From Voacanga thouarsii (taxonomy: Eukaryota; Streptophyta; Magnoliopsida; Gentianales; Apocynaceae), in the NCBI GenBank assembly GCA_026120185.1, contig JANUWF010001824.1:248001-312000 (forward strand): DNA of 64,000 nucleotides, given 5' to 3'. Both the position numbers and the translations under genes were made by a program. The stretch's first letter is position 1. Each line of letters opens with the position of its first letter. Under the pieces are notes generated by a model. The model was given only the letters and a program-made list of their open reading frames with translations, was not told the origin of the DNA and made no database searches. Of this stretch, positions 1-18,534 are shown one piece after another.

Positions 1-867
1 ATTCTGCAATTTTCGGAAAAGCCTTGAACAATTGAGAACAGAATTTTTCCAGCCTTGTTCCTTTCTAGCCTAGGACCGAAAGTCACCTTCAATCTCTACA
101 GAATTGAGCCTTGCTCAGCCATAATCTGAACACCATTAAACCCACACTTACCTTGAAGCATAAGGACTCCATAGCTGCACCACAAAACACTCCCAAGATC
201 ACTCCATTCAAACTCCATTTGAACTTCAAATAATTTCAGCACTTCACTCCCATAAATCACTCTTGCATTAAGCTGAAATAACCAGAATTTTCTCTGCCTT
301 TAAGGACTGAATTTCGGCCAGCCTTGAGCAACATTAACCCTCAACCATTTCAGCAAAACATTCTTGTTCCAGCCGACACCATTAAAGTCCCTAGACACCT
401 CTCTTGATCAAACACCATAGCTGATCTTTTACCTTAAACATCTCCACCATTTCCTCCATTTAAATTTCAAATAAAATCTGATTTCTCTCTCTCACAAAGC
501 TGAAAACCGAAACCCTCAATCACACCCTACCATTCGGTCAGCCTTCTAGCAGAAATCGCGCAGCACTTCTTCTAATTTATCTCCATTTTCACCTAAAACA
601 CCAAGAACACCAAGAACACACACTAAACTTCTTCAAGCCTAAACCTACTCTAAACACCTCCAATCACTCTCAAATACTCCAGATCATCTCTACTTAATCC
701 CTAGACTTCATTTCTGCCATTTATAACGCGAAATCTCTCAAACAAGAATTTTCAACCGGATCAAAAATCAGTTTTTCTTGAAGACCTCAAGAATATCAAC
801 AAGGTAAAACAAGAACAACCTTGTTGTTCATCTTCTTCCATTCAATTCTTAATACACCTATCTAATG

Positions 868-928
<61 letters not shown>

Positions 929-3143
929 AACCGAAATGGTTGATCAAACCATCAACCATGGATGTTGTTTCATTGGACCATTCAAGTCATTCCATCGCGC
1001 GTGGACCTTCTTTTGTCTTTACCAAAGGACTCGACAATCAAGTATTCATTCTTAAATTTCTCTTATTAAATTCTGAAATCATGTCTCCTAGATGATGATA
1101 GAGAAATGGATTATGATTGGGAGATTGAATATATGCATGTGGATTAGGGGGATGAAGTTATGACATGATAATGGTTGTATTGGACTAGGATGTATGTGTT
1201 TTCCTTTCGAATCAATTTATGTTCTTCATGCTTGATGAATTTAATGGATGTTGAAGCATGATTAGATATTATGACACCAAAGGTGATTAGGCTTTTATGA
1301 TCTTATTTTCCCATGGAAATCATGTTTGATGATTATGCTTAGTAGGATTTTGGCCATGTGATAGTATGAGATAGTTCTAGTGTTTGTTCATGAATAGATT
1401 AATTTCGTGTTTGATGATGGAGAATGGGATCATGAATCTTCTCTAGCAATAGGGAGACCATGATGTAAGATTATTTTCTTGTTAATTCTAAGTTATATTC
1501 ATCAATAAATTTTATTACATAAATTAAAATTACTACTATATTTTTTCTTCAAAAATTCGAAACACTAGGGGATTTGGATTAGAATATTAAATCAAACTAT
1601 TAATATTTTTATTAAAACGAAAATTTAAAATAATTTATTAATAAATTTTAATTATTATTAATTATTGATTATCTCTTCGAAATTAATTAAAAATTATTAT
1701 TTATTTATAATAAAGCTATTTTTAAATTACCATTTTTTAATATTAAATAAGACTTAATAATATTTAAAATTCAAACCTTGGTTTATTTATTAATAATAAC
1801 ACTCAAGAATTATTTGAGTCTATAATTTATTAACAATTATTTTAGAACCCCTAGTTATTTCAACTTATCAAACTAGACTTATTTTATAAAATTCTTCAGC
1901 ATCTAGCCTTAAAGCTTATGACATTAAGATCATGGTTAGTCATGGTTGTAACCAGTTGAGCTAAGAATTATTTATGTAAGGCAGGTATAGCTTGAATGTG
2001 ACCTTATGTTTTGTGTTTACCCCAGGTAGGGGTTAGGTCAGCCTTGGAAGACTTTTGAGTAGAGCAAGCAAAGAAGCAAGTAAGCTCTTGCACGGAGTTT
2101 TGTGAAGACCAAAAGTTATTGTGGCAAGCAAATGCAATATATATGGACATTATTTGTAAAGGGAATTAAGGACTGTTTTTTCTTTTTTTTTTTTTATTTT
2201 AGTCAAGCAAATCATTTGGAAATTCAACAAGCAGTTTTACACAAATCTAAACTTTTTCTAAAATCCAACTTGACTAGACTTTTGGAAACCCTTAATTGCT
2301 ATTTTCAAATAAAGCAAAGTTTGATCAATTTTCTCCCAAGTGGAACAATCAACGTTGAGTACTCAATAAGGGTAGACCACCAGGACTAATCTTTGAAGGG
2401 TTAGGGTAAGTCTCTCAGTAGGTGGCCACCTCTGAGGGGTGAGTCCTTCCTGGATAGGATGCCAGTCCAGAGGGTCATACCGGTCCAAGCTAGCAAGTTC
2501 AGTCATGTGGACTGTGTATTTCCGGAGTGGACAACCGGTAAGTTTGGGTATAGAGATGGAGGAGTATCTCACCCGGTAGGCCGTACACCTACCTTTTGTC
2601 AGCATTGCACAAAGTGTGGCATTCTGACTGTTATTGGTCATGGGGCCCAACGTGTGGTAACCCATGGCTACCTATTTGAGTGGTTGTATTTATTGTGCAC
2701 ATGTATGATTTGAAAAGTGAAACACCACTCTTTATTTTCAACACTTATTTATTGCTTGCCAGCACTTTTCCCTATGAAACTTTTACAACTTGCATACATG
2801 AATTATTTTACCTAAAACACTTAAAGCACACACGGGCTTACTGAGATTTTTATCTCACCACATTTTATGCCATATTTTCAGGAAGATCCTGCTGTGGAGA
2901 TCTTTAGCTAGAATGTTGCTTTGCTTGAAGACTCATGTTATTTACTTTAAGTATTGTTTGAGAGATTGTTGAAAACAATTTATTTTGGATTTGTGCCAGT
3001 ATTTATCTTTTGGGTTGTAATAAATTCAATTTTAAGGTCTTTTGTATTATTCTATTTTCATGTAACCTAGTTATAAAGACCCCTTATCCTTTGGACGGGG
3101 CGACATCCCCGGCCCTGATGGGCCTAGGTAGTGGGGTGTTACA
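1..3143 (+). mobile_element. Long LTR-like element, copy A (5' end outside window)
   Basis: The right end at 3143 reads GGGGTGTTACA. The last 1.2 kb matches the last 1.2 kb of copy B (ending 56350): both carry a stretch around GAGTACTCAATAAGGG, a block reading GTCTCTCAGTAGGTGGCC, and a final GGACGGGGCGACATCCCC. The pyrimidine-rich part (about 1-860) and the TC microsatellite also sit at corresponding places in copy B. There is no credible coding region. A TG...CA type end and a multi-kilobase non-coding body suggest a solo or partial long LTR of a gypsy-type element; that lineage is an inference. The left boundary lies before the window. Confidence 0.65.
875..925. repeat. (TC)n microsatellite
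   Basis: An uninterrupted TC run of about 50 bases within copy A. Copy B has a CT run at the corresponding place (53990-54025), so the tract belongs to the element family. Confidence 0.9.
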
Positions 3144-3499
3144 TTTTTGCTAGCACAAAATCCCAACATGTTCTTAAGCACGATTTCATGTGTGGATTTC
3201 TGTTAGAGAAATCTCTAACCTTGAGATTTAGTGACTTGGACGGAACGAAGGAGAAGACATGCCTGGAGATTTCTGGATCGCGCCACAAATAGAGAAGGAA
3301 AAATTTTTCATTCACAGAGACTTTCACGTGAGGTATTTTCTTCAACCATTTCAAATCCTTTTTATGCATAAATGAGATCCACAGTAGGAATTTTTTGTTT
3401 TATTCTGCTACACAACTTGTATTCTCATGACAAAAATTCCTAACAGACCTGATGTTGGTGCGAAGAGATTCAACATAAATTTAGATATTACATAGAAAA

Positions 3500-4290
3500 T
3501 AAGAAGGATTAGATTTATCAATAATATGTGTAGAAAATATGGGCAGATTGGCCACAATGCCAGTAAGTGCCAACAGAGTATTTCAGCACAGCTTATTGCT
3601 TGTGAACCAACAAATGAAATTGTTGATTCTGGTAGCTAGAGTGCCCTATTTGAAATTGTACACGCTTATAGGAATAATCTAAACAAATGTAGCAAATGTG
3701 GCCAACTTGGCTATAACATAAGATCTTGCCAAGTTCGTCGTTCTGAAAATTCTAACAAAGCTGGTGAAATAGGCACAACAACAGAGGCATTGTCTCAATG
3801 TAAACTAGCCAAATTTGCTAAAATAAAGATTGGGTCATGTGACCAACTAGAGGCCCAAAATAGAACAAGTACTACTTATATTAGATCTAACACTAGTGCC
3901 TGCTCCACCACAAGTGGCTACCAACATGGACAAGCCAATGAGTACAACTGGCCCAAGTAAAAAAGCTAAATAGGATGCTAAAGAACAATACACCGATGCC
4001 AAGTTCAATCCATCTAATTTGCTAATTGAAAGTGATTTGCAATATAGCCATTCAAGGTTATTATTTGTTTCCAATCAAGAATTGAGATAGTATATTGAAA
4101 TGAGTGTTAATTTGTTTGCTAGGCATGCATCATGGCTTATTACATTGATACTCATAGTATGTGTTTGTTCATTTGTCTTGCATAGACATCCAAGAAGTTG
4201 GTCAAAAAGACTATCAGATGCAACTGGTGCAAAAGCTGGGCACAACAAGGCAAAATGCCCATATCCGGGTTCATATTTGTATCCTAAGAT
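3500..4290 (+). pseudogene. Mutator-like transposase C-terminal remnant with zinc knuckles
   Basis: One frame around 3515-3780, with a single TAG, contains two decayed CCHC knuckles. The first reads CRKYGQIGHNASKC, with the second Cys changed to Tyr. The second reads CSKCGQLGYNIRSC, with His changed to Tyr. A third knuckle near 4215-4260 is split by a frameshift: the first half CNWC is in one frame and GHNKAKC in another. Serial knuckles of the form CxxCGQxGHNxxxC are usual at the C-terminus of plant MuDR/MULE transposases, so I infer a dead MULE. The DDE catalytic core is not visible. Retroviral Gag knuckles are the alternative, but the repeated GHN spacing favours MULE. Confidence 0.55.
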
Positions 4291-5390
4291 AAGAATGATA
4301 GACATAAGCACTAGGAAGGAAGATTGAGACATGGTGTTGCTATGGATGAAATTGCAAAAATGTGTGCTATGGATTTTGTTGTATTTTGTGAAATTTGATT
4401 TTGATTTTATTTTTGGGATGGATTTTGGTTGAATTTTATGGGGGTGGATTTTGTTAAATTTTATGGGATTTTATTTTGGTCGTATTTCTTGGACAGTTAT
4501 TTGATGGAATGATGAACTATTGTGTGTGGAATATTCAAATATAGATGTCCATAATTAACGGTTCACATTTAAACATCTATAGTTAAGTACTTGTTATTCT
4601 GGTGATAAAGTGGCATAAGTTATGCCAAGTGACAATTGTTTTGTAAGTTAATTTGTTGTTACAATAGTGTATTGGTCTGTACTTGGCTATTTTGTGTACT
4701 TGATGGGTGTTGACTGAATTTAATAGGATCAAATTATTGCACTTTATGTTGTTATTCCTCTTGTATTGATTGGATGATTGCTTCTAATGTTAATAACATA
4801 GATGCATGAATCAAATATAATTAATCATACAAACTTGGGGCTTATGCCACTCGACCAACAATTCTATAGGTATAGCCTTAGTTTGTAGCCAAAGATTGAA
4901 GTTCACGCCACACTAAATTCTCTACTTCTACTGATGTTCTACCTATATGTATATGGGGTTTCAAATCTATTTCCTTGGTATAGTCGTATATACTTGTGTT
5001 GAAGTCTCATTTCTGAAATTCTCCTTGATGCTATAGTTCCAAAAAATAAGTACAATATGAAAGTCTTCTACTAAACAATGAACACGCCATTTAGGATGAT
5101 TATGTTTGACATGAGAAAGTATGCCAGTTGCTCAGCCCGGCTCTGGTTTTTAGCATACAAGCACAAGTACAAATGCATCTTTTAGAACAAAAAAAATCCA
5201 TTCCACACAATTTATATTTCAAATTTTTGCAACATGGAGTATGGACATTCAAAACTACACTTCTAAGAACTATGATCTTGACAAAGGAGTTTAATATTAG
5301 CTAAATATGTTCGATCACGAAAACATGGTGTAGTAAATCCAGCAAGAATTAGGAATAGAAAGCCATTGGATATCAACGTGAGATAATAGA

Positions 5391-5551
5391 TGATGCATTT
5401 GAGCTCAAAAAAATGAATACGTAATACCAAATGTAAGGAGTGAAGTCCAAAAAGTTCCAGATTTACATTATTAATCATCACATTATCATGTGTTGGGCTA
5501 TCAAGGGCTATACTAATAGACTTGTACATGATGCATTTGAGCTCAAAAAAA
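5391..5551. repeat. Spaced 23-bp direct repeat
   Basis: The same 23 bases, beginning TGATGCATTTGAGCTC, occur at 5391-5413 and again at 5529-5551. Confidence 0.85.
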
Positions 5552-5620
5552 CATATGCAACCCACACTACACAATCTCCAATTATTCTTTAATTACATCA
5601 ATGTGTTTGAATACAAATTA

Positions 5621-5660
5621 AACATAAATGACAGAATTTAAACATAAATGACAGAATTTA
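5621..5660. repeat. Perfect 20-bp tandem duplication
   Basis: The 20-mer AACATAAATGACAGAATTTA occurs at 5621-5640 and immediately again at 5641-5660. Confidence 0.95.
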
Positions 5661-5851
5661 AAACATTAGTCAAGTTTGAATTTTAAAACAAAATAGCTTC
5701 TACTACAACCTTCATCTAATTCATGCATATCATGCCTACAACCATTATTTAATACATTACTAAGAAAACAAAAGCAACTTCCTCCACTAATACACTTAAT
5801 AGTCACTACATATGCATTTTTTCTGCTATCACAAAACATCAACCAAACTTT

Positions 5852-6330
5852 CTACATGTTCAAAATGGGCACAATGTGTTGATCAAACCAGTAGCAGTTC
5901 TGAATTTGTGTAAGGACCTGGTTCCTCAGCCACAAGATGATTATTACGAACCAAGACAATGTCAACACAATCCTATAGGCTCTCACTCCCCTTTTTGCTT
6001 CCATCTTTCTTATCCTTCTCAATAAACCAAGAATGATAGCCTTCAATCATTCGCACACTTTAGTATCAATCCACTGAAATTATCAACAATGTGATCCACC
6101 CTACAAAAAAAAAAAAAAAAAAAAAAAGATCTCTAAAAAGATAAGCTCACTCTATTGAATAATCTAAGCTTTGATGCATTAAATAATATAACGTCACTCC
6201 GTTGTTTTCACATGTTACAAATCGCCTTCTTGTGTTCTGATCAGTCCACGAAGTCTGGATGATTGCTACAAACCGACATGAGCATTCCAATGGAGGGCTC
6301 TTGCCGAACTTGGACTGCACCTCCTTGAAT
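5852..6330 (-). pseudogene. GRF-type zinc finger protein, broken two-exon gene
   Basis: Reading the minus strand, about 6195-6330 encodes LECSCRFVAIIQTSW followed by TDQNTRRRFVTC, the CxC...TSWT..N..RRF..C pattern of plant GRF zinc fingers. The second exon appears to start at 6073 after a TTTCAG acceptor and reads WIDTKVCE, a stop, then KAIILGLLRRIRKMEAK and a hydrophobic stretch (LSWFVIIILWL). The order GRF finger, 'LLRRIRKME' helix and C-terminal membrane segment is what I know of small plant GRF proteins. The likely intron (about 6074-6195) contains a poly-A run. An in-frame TGA early in exon 2 and the lack of a clear start codon make it a pseudogene or decayed copy. Confidence 0.6.
6105..6127. 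repeat. (A)n run
   Basis: About 23 consecutive A bases in the presumed intron of the GRF pseudogene. Confidence 0.9.
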
Positions 6331-6529
6331 CTTGAAATTAAACACTCAAATCCTCAATCATCTTCTCCTTCAACTGCAGAATGTATCATTTGATAGGGGC
6401 CTTGGCTCTTTGATTTTGCTATATCTATGTAGGATTCTAAGCAACAAGATTTGGGAGGGGAAGTCAACTACCTAGAGGGAAGTTCTGGCATTTGGAGTGG
6501 TATATAAAAGAATTAGATAAAATCATGAA

Positions 6530-6854
6530 AAATATCATCAAACTATTTATATTTTGTGATTTATATCCTTTATCTCTTTTTGTACTTTTTTATATTCTCA
6601 ACCGATTTTATGTATTTTAAAATATCATTCTATCACTTTAAACACAAATTTCTGGTGAGAATTAGTACTTGTTGGTTACATGAGTAATTTATCAAGAGCA
6701 AAGTTGTCAAAATTTTTACCAAACACGTGTCAATTCTCACTGGAAATTCTTGTTCAAAATGGTGGAAGGATATTTTAAAGAACATAAAATTTGTTAAGAA
6801 TATAAAAAAGATAGAAAATATAAATCATGAATCATAAATAATTTGATAGCATTT
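6530..6854. mobile_element. Foldback MITE-like inverted repeat
   Basis: The left arm (about 6530-6662) is an imperfect reverse complement of the right arm (about 6732-6854). For example, the left-arm end CTGGTGAGAATT pairs with AATTCTCACTGG, and AAACTATTTATATT near the left start pairs with the right-arm end. About 70 bases lie between the arms. There is no coding capacity. Long subterminal arms with a short loop fit a foldback MITE; the superfamily cannot be assigned. Confidence 0.75.
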
Positions 6855-7515
6855 CTTACTATTTTTTCAAAGAATTATTATAGCATTTTTTTTTAAAAAA
6901 ATTGAGATAAAGTTAAATTTTGGAAATACCCATATGAAATGTTGCAAAAGTCAAGCCACAGTTACGTTGACTTGTGTTGATTGACTGGGAATTGGATAGA
7001 AGAACCAAATATGTCGAATGAAAAATGAGAATTCAAAAAATTAAAAATAAAATTTAGGGAACAATCATGACAATAAAAAAAATTTAGGAATTAAATGTGA
7101 AATTAAGCCTAAAAATTCACAACAATTGAATTTCTCTAAAATAAAATTTTCACCAATATCAAGTTCTGCAGCGCCAAATAGACTAAAGTGTATTTGGACA
7201 CTAATTATAATATAATATTATTAAATATGTAAAGTAAATGTAAGAATTAAATAGGATTAAGAAATAAGAATATGATGTGTTTTGAGTATTTTATAATTTT
7301 TAAAAAATAAAAATTATTTAAATTATTATTATTTTATATTAAGGTAAAATTTTGATTTGAGTTGTCGCGACAGTGATGTCTCGGACTTTTCCTTTCTACA
7401 AATGCCAAAAGTTAACTTGTTACTAGTGTGTTGTCCTTTGTGCAGAAAAGTTTCACACTTGGCTGCCACGAGAAGCGCTACATTCTCTGAACGACACATT
7501 TTTCTGCAACCCTAG
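6855..7515. other. Upstream region of the SCPL gene
   Basis: AT-rich sequence precedes the start codon at 7516, with a long A/T stretch at about 7290-7345 and more mixed sequence at 7360-7515 that probably contains the 5' untranslated region. No promoter element stands out enough to call. Confidence 0.4.
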
Positions 7516-14211
<6,696 letters not shown>

Positions 14212-14940
14212 TGTTCCTTTAGAAGGCTTGAAAAATGTTTAAGCAGACCAATGTATTCCTGAACTTAATGCATTTTGATATCTATATATTGGGGCATTGA
14301 ATTATAAATAACCATTGATTTAGTTTTGTTTTTCTATTAACTTGGAAAAAATGGACTCCAAATATGGATCTCTGTTTTCTTAAATGACTAAATTGACTAT
14401 TTACCTGGTTGGTTTAGGGAATCTAATATAGTATTTTTTTTCACCTATAATCAATTTCACATCCAGAATGGGATGAAAAAATCTTTATATTCTACAGTTT
14501 GTAAAAAAAAATTCAGAAAGAATGATGGCTCATTTTCTAGCATTTGGCAGTCTAGTTTTCAATGTCGGAAAATAATGAAATACAATTTAATATAACTTAA
14601 ATGCCTTCTTATATGGTTTTACCTTAGACATGATTAATTCCTTAATTTTAATTCTCCAATCTTTCTATAAGTTTCAAAATGTGCTAGCATCTCTATATAA
14701 GATATTATCTTATCCCGTAAATTTAAGTGTTTTTTTCAACCCTATCATCTATGTCTTTCTAGACTCGTTATTATGTTGGTAATGGAAATAATATTAATAC
14801 ATTTTAATTATTCTAACATTCAATCATATTTTCAATATGTACTCAAAAGTTCAATAAATCATGAATGACGTCTAAATTGCATCACAACCCCCAACTAGTA
14901 ATAAAAAAAAAATGATTACCTTTATATAAACCTTTGAATA
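14212..14940. other. 3' flank of the SCPL gene
   Basis: AT-rich, non-coding sequence. A possible polyadenylation context (TTATAAATAACC) is seen near 14303. No gene is visible before the LINE begins. Confidence 0.5.
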
Positions 14941-14962
14941 CAATTACAACAACAATAACAAA

Positions 14963-15325
14963 CTAAGCCTTAATTCCAAGTAATTTGGGATCGACTACAT
15001 AAACCAACGTCAGGCAACGTATGGTCATCCATATGAATCCTCTCTTGCCACTTCTATCAAATGTTATACTCTCATCCAAATCTAACAAAGACACATCTCT
15101 CCTAATCACCTCTATCCATGTCGTTTTAGGGCTACCTCTACCTCTATCTAACCTATTCTGCCTCCGTCTATCAATCATCCTAACAGAAGCATCCATCGGT
15201 CTTCTTTGAACATATCCAAACCAACGCAAGCGACTTTTTCTTATCTTTTTCTCAATAGATGCCACGCCCACCTTTTCTCTAATGGTCTCATTTCTGACTT
15301 TATCCTTTTTAGTGTATCCACACAT
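14963..15325 (-). pseudogene. LINE C-terminal region
   Basis: A 120-codon frame contains SRLRWFGYVQRRPMDASVRM and GRGSPKTTWIEVIRRDVSLL, the conserved tail found after RT in plant RTE-type LINEs. It ends close to the 3' terminus of the element. Confidence 0.8.
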
Positions 15326-15359
15326 CTACCGTAACGTACACACTCAGCTACTTTCATTT

Positions 15360-16946
15360 TATGAAAATGATACCTTTTAACTGCCCAACATTCCGTACCA
15401 TATAAAAAAGCAGGTCTTATGGCCGTCCTGTAGAACTTTTACTTTAGATTCAATGGTACATTATGATTACATAGAATACCAGTCGCACTCCTCTATTTCA
15501 ACCAACCCACCTTAACTTGGTGTGCAACGTCGCCATCGAGCTCTCCATCTTTCTGAATAATAGATCCTAGATGTCAAAAGCAATTAGCTATTGGTATATC
15601 TCTACCTTCCAAAGTTACACTCAGGGTTATATTTCTGCTACCACTGAACTTGCATTTCATATACTCTGTTTTACTTCTTCTAGTTCTGAAGCTCTTGGAT
15701 TCCAATATCTGTTGTCACAACTATAATTCAGCATTTACACCGACTTTAATCTCATGAACAACACAATATCATCTGTAAACAATATACACCATGACACAGC
15801 CTTTTGTATAGTGCAGGTCAACTCATCCATAACGGCCACAAAGAGGAAATGGCTAAGCGCTGATCCTTGATGCACTCCGATAGTAATAGGGAGCTCTGCA
15901 GACACTATAGCGCAAGTCCTTACACTTGTTCATGCTCTCTCATACATATATTTAATGAGAATAATATATTTTAGTGATACACCTTTCTTGGCCAGCACCC
16001 ACCAAACTACTTCTCTAGGCACATTGTCAAAGGCTTTTTCCAAGTCAATAAATACTATATGTAAATCTTTCTTTCTTTCCCTATAATATTCAATCATCTA
16101 CCATAATAAATGAATTGCCTCCATAGTGGAACGCTTAGGCATAAAACTAAACAGATTATCTGAAATTTGTATAATGCCTCGTAACCTCTGTTCAATCACT
16201 CTCTCCCAAAGTTTCAAAGTATGACTCATAAGTTTAATCCCACGGTAATTGGCACAATCTTGAACATTCCCTTTATTCTTGTATAGAAGAATCAGAGTAC
16301 TCTTCCTCCACTCTATAGGCATCTTATTAATTCTATATATCTTATTGAACAGACTTGTCAACCATGTAATACCTCTCTCTCCTAAACGCTTCCAAACGTC
16401 GATCGATATACTGTCCAGTCCTACTACTTTTTTTGGTTTCATCCTTTTAAGGGCATCTTGAACTTCATGCTTCTGAATACGATGAATACACGCACAGTTA
16501 ACCTCTTCATTCGAAATCGCCAGGCTACATATACTCGAAACTTGGACTTGACTCCCGTTAAATAACTTGTCAAAATACGACATCCATCTCTCCTTTATTT
16601 CTTCGTCCTTAACTAAAACTCTGTGGTTGTCGTCCTTTACACATTTCACCACATCAATATCTCTCATCTTCTTCTCCTTGTAATGTGCCAGTCTATATAT
16701 ATTCTTTTCCCCATCTTTGGTATCTAACTTTTCATATAAATCCTTGTAAACTATGGATCTTGCTTTTCTAACAGCTTCTTTAGCTTTTTTTTGTGCGACT
16801 TTGTATTTCTCAAAATTCTCATCACTCCTACATTTTCCTAAGTTTCTATAGCACTCTCTTTTACTCTTTACAACTTCTTTCACTTCGTTATTCCACCACA
16901 ACATGTCCTTGTTTAGAAGTACTTTTCCTTTAGATTTCCCAAACAC
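15360..16946 (-). pseudogene. LINE reverse transcriptase domain
   Basis: The open frame 16098-16946 (282 codons) carries the linker (WWNNEVKEVVKSKRECYR) and the first RT motifs (LILLYKNKGNVQDCANYRGI, MPKRSTMEAIHLLW). The catalytic box follows in another frame at 15768-15779 and reads FTDD instead of the usual FADD, within CILFTDDIVLF. Stops lie between the two parts. The element therefore lacks an intact RT. Confidence 0.8.
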
Positions 16947-17289
16947 TTCCTTAGCTACTGTCCTAATATATTAAGCCATCTTTCTCCACATAGTATCTGG
17001 ATCCGAATCCATATCAGAAGACCAGTCATCCACCTCAACTACCTTATCAACAAAGGCTATTCTTTCATCTCCCTGAAGCTTCCACCACTTGATCCTAAAG
17101 TCAACTCGAAGATTCCACTGCTTACTCTATTTTCTAAAATTAAAATCGAGGATCAACAACCTGTGTTGCGTAATTACACTTTTGCTTGGAATAACTTTAC
17201 AATCTATACAACCACTACAAAACCTATGCCTCATAATAAAGAAATCTATCTGACTGGCAGTTAACCCGCTTCTAAAGGTCACTAAGCGA

Positions 17290-17960
17290 GAATCTCTCTT
17301 GTTAAACTAGGTGTTTGCTATGGTCAAATCATAGGCCAAGGCAAAGTCAAGAATGGTAGTTCCTACTTCGTTTCTAACTCCGAAACCCTGACCTCCATAA
17401 ACACTCTCAAACCTACTTTGATTAGTACCCACATGTCCATTTAGATCACCACCAATGAAAAGCTTTTCTGCACACAGTACACTCTGAACAATCTCATCTA
17501 TATCATCTCAAAACTGTTGCCTAACCGAATCATCGAGTCCCACTTATGGCGCATACACCATAATAACAGTAGTAGTCTCGCTGCCAATCGTGATCGTGAT
17601 GCTCAAAATCCTATCACTCTTCCTCTGTACTTCAACCACATCATCAATAAACTTACGGTCAATAATAATTCCGACTCCATTTCTATTCCTAACTCTACCT
17701 GAATACCAAAAATAATAACCCCACGAAGCTACTACTCCTGCCTTCTCACCTACTCATTTGGTTTCCTGAAGATACAAAATGCTAATATTTCTCCTCTGCA
17801 TTACCTCAATTAGTTTTGTTAATCTACCAGTCAAAGATCCTATATTCCATGTACCTAGATGGATCCTATCATTATAGACTGTCTTTTTTACTCTACACCC
17901 TTGCATATTTGACACCGTATTCGGGGACCGACATGGCACGTTGCTTTCGGGCAATGTCCT
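17290..17960 (-). pseudogene. LINE endonuclease domain
   Basis: The minus strand reads GTWNIGSLTGRLTKLIEVM with the following LYLQETK near 17754-17870, the N-terminal catalytic Asn and Glu motifs of APE-type LINE endonucleases. Later, near 17430-17465, it reads FIGGDLNGHVG, the conserved GDxN motif. Stops and frameshifts separate the parts, so no full domain can be translated. Confidence 0.75.
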
Positions 17961-18170
17961 AGCAACCCTTGCATATTTATCACTACACCCATGTCTAGGA
18001 AGTGTAGTATGTCACTGAGTAGGAAGCGCCCCCACGAAGTCAATCGATTGGTTCATATCATGGATGTGACTATATTTTATGTTGGCCGTCATAAGCCTTA
18101 CCACAACTCTCCTCCTTTATCCGGGCTTGAGACCGGTAATGAACACTGCAAACAAAGCCTGCAGAGCTCA

Positions 18171-18492
18171 CAAATATTATGTGATATCATGATTATAAGA
18201 TTATATAAGAAATCCCTTTCTCTTCTAATTATATTGTTGTGACCAAGAACTTTCTATGTCACAAATATTAGCTAATGTCTTCTTTGTTTAAAACAAAATA
18301 ATTGATTCGTTCTTGTATGACCACTTAATTTACTACATAATCAACTAGAGCCACTATATCCAATACTTATCTAAGATTAGAATGAATGATATAATACAAT
18401 AAACTCTAATAATTTATATATATACATACTAACCATACCAGTCTAGGTCAAAGGATTACAAACACTATTCATTCAATAACAAATAGTAAATC

Positions 18493-18534
<42 letters not shown>

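Larger units (their letters stand above)
4331..5851. other. AT-rich stretch without recognised gene
   Basis: It contains GGATTTTG-rich simple sequence at 4360-4490, possibly the 3' side of the MULE remnant, and two short direct repeats listed separately. The open frames here are short, and none shows a motif I recognise. Confidence 0.5.
14941..18170 (-). mobile_element. RTE-type LINE, near full length, inactive
   Basis: On the minus strand the order is: a 5' leader containing ACCGGTCTCAAGCCCGG (about 18120-18140), an apurinic endonuclease, a reverse transcriptase, a C-terminal RLRWFGYVQRRP domain, and a 3' end with a TTG-rich tail (14944-14962). This 3.2-kb single-ORF layout with a short microsatellite tail is known for plant RTE elements. 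The frame is broken by several stops and frameshifts, so it is inactive. It lies antisense, 0.7 kb downstream of the SCPL gene. Confidence 0.85.

Noticed and set aside
2102..2713. Overlapping open frames of 84-100 codons on both strands
   Set aside because: They lie in the conserved non-coding 3' part of copy A; the matching part of copy B does not keep the frames.
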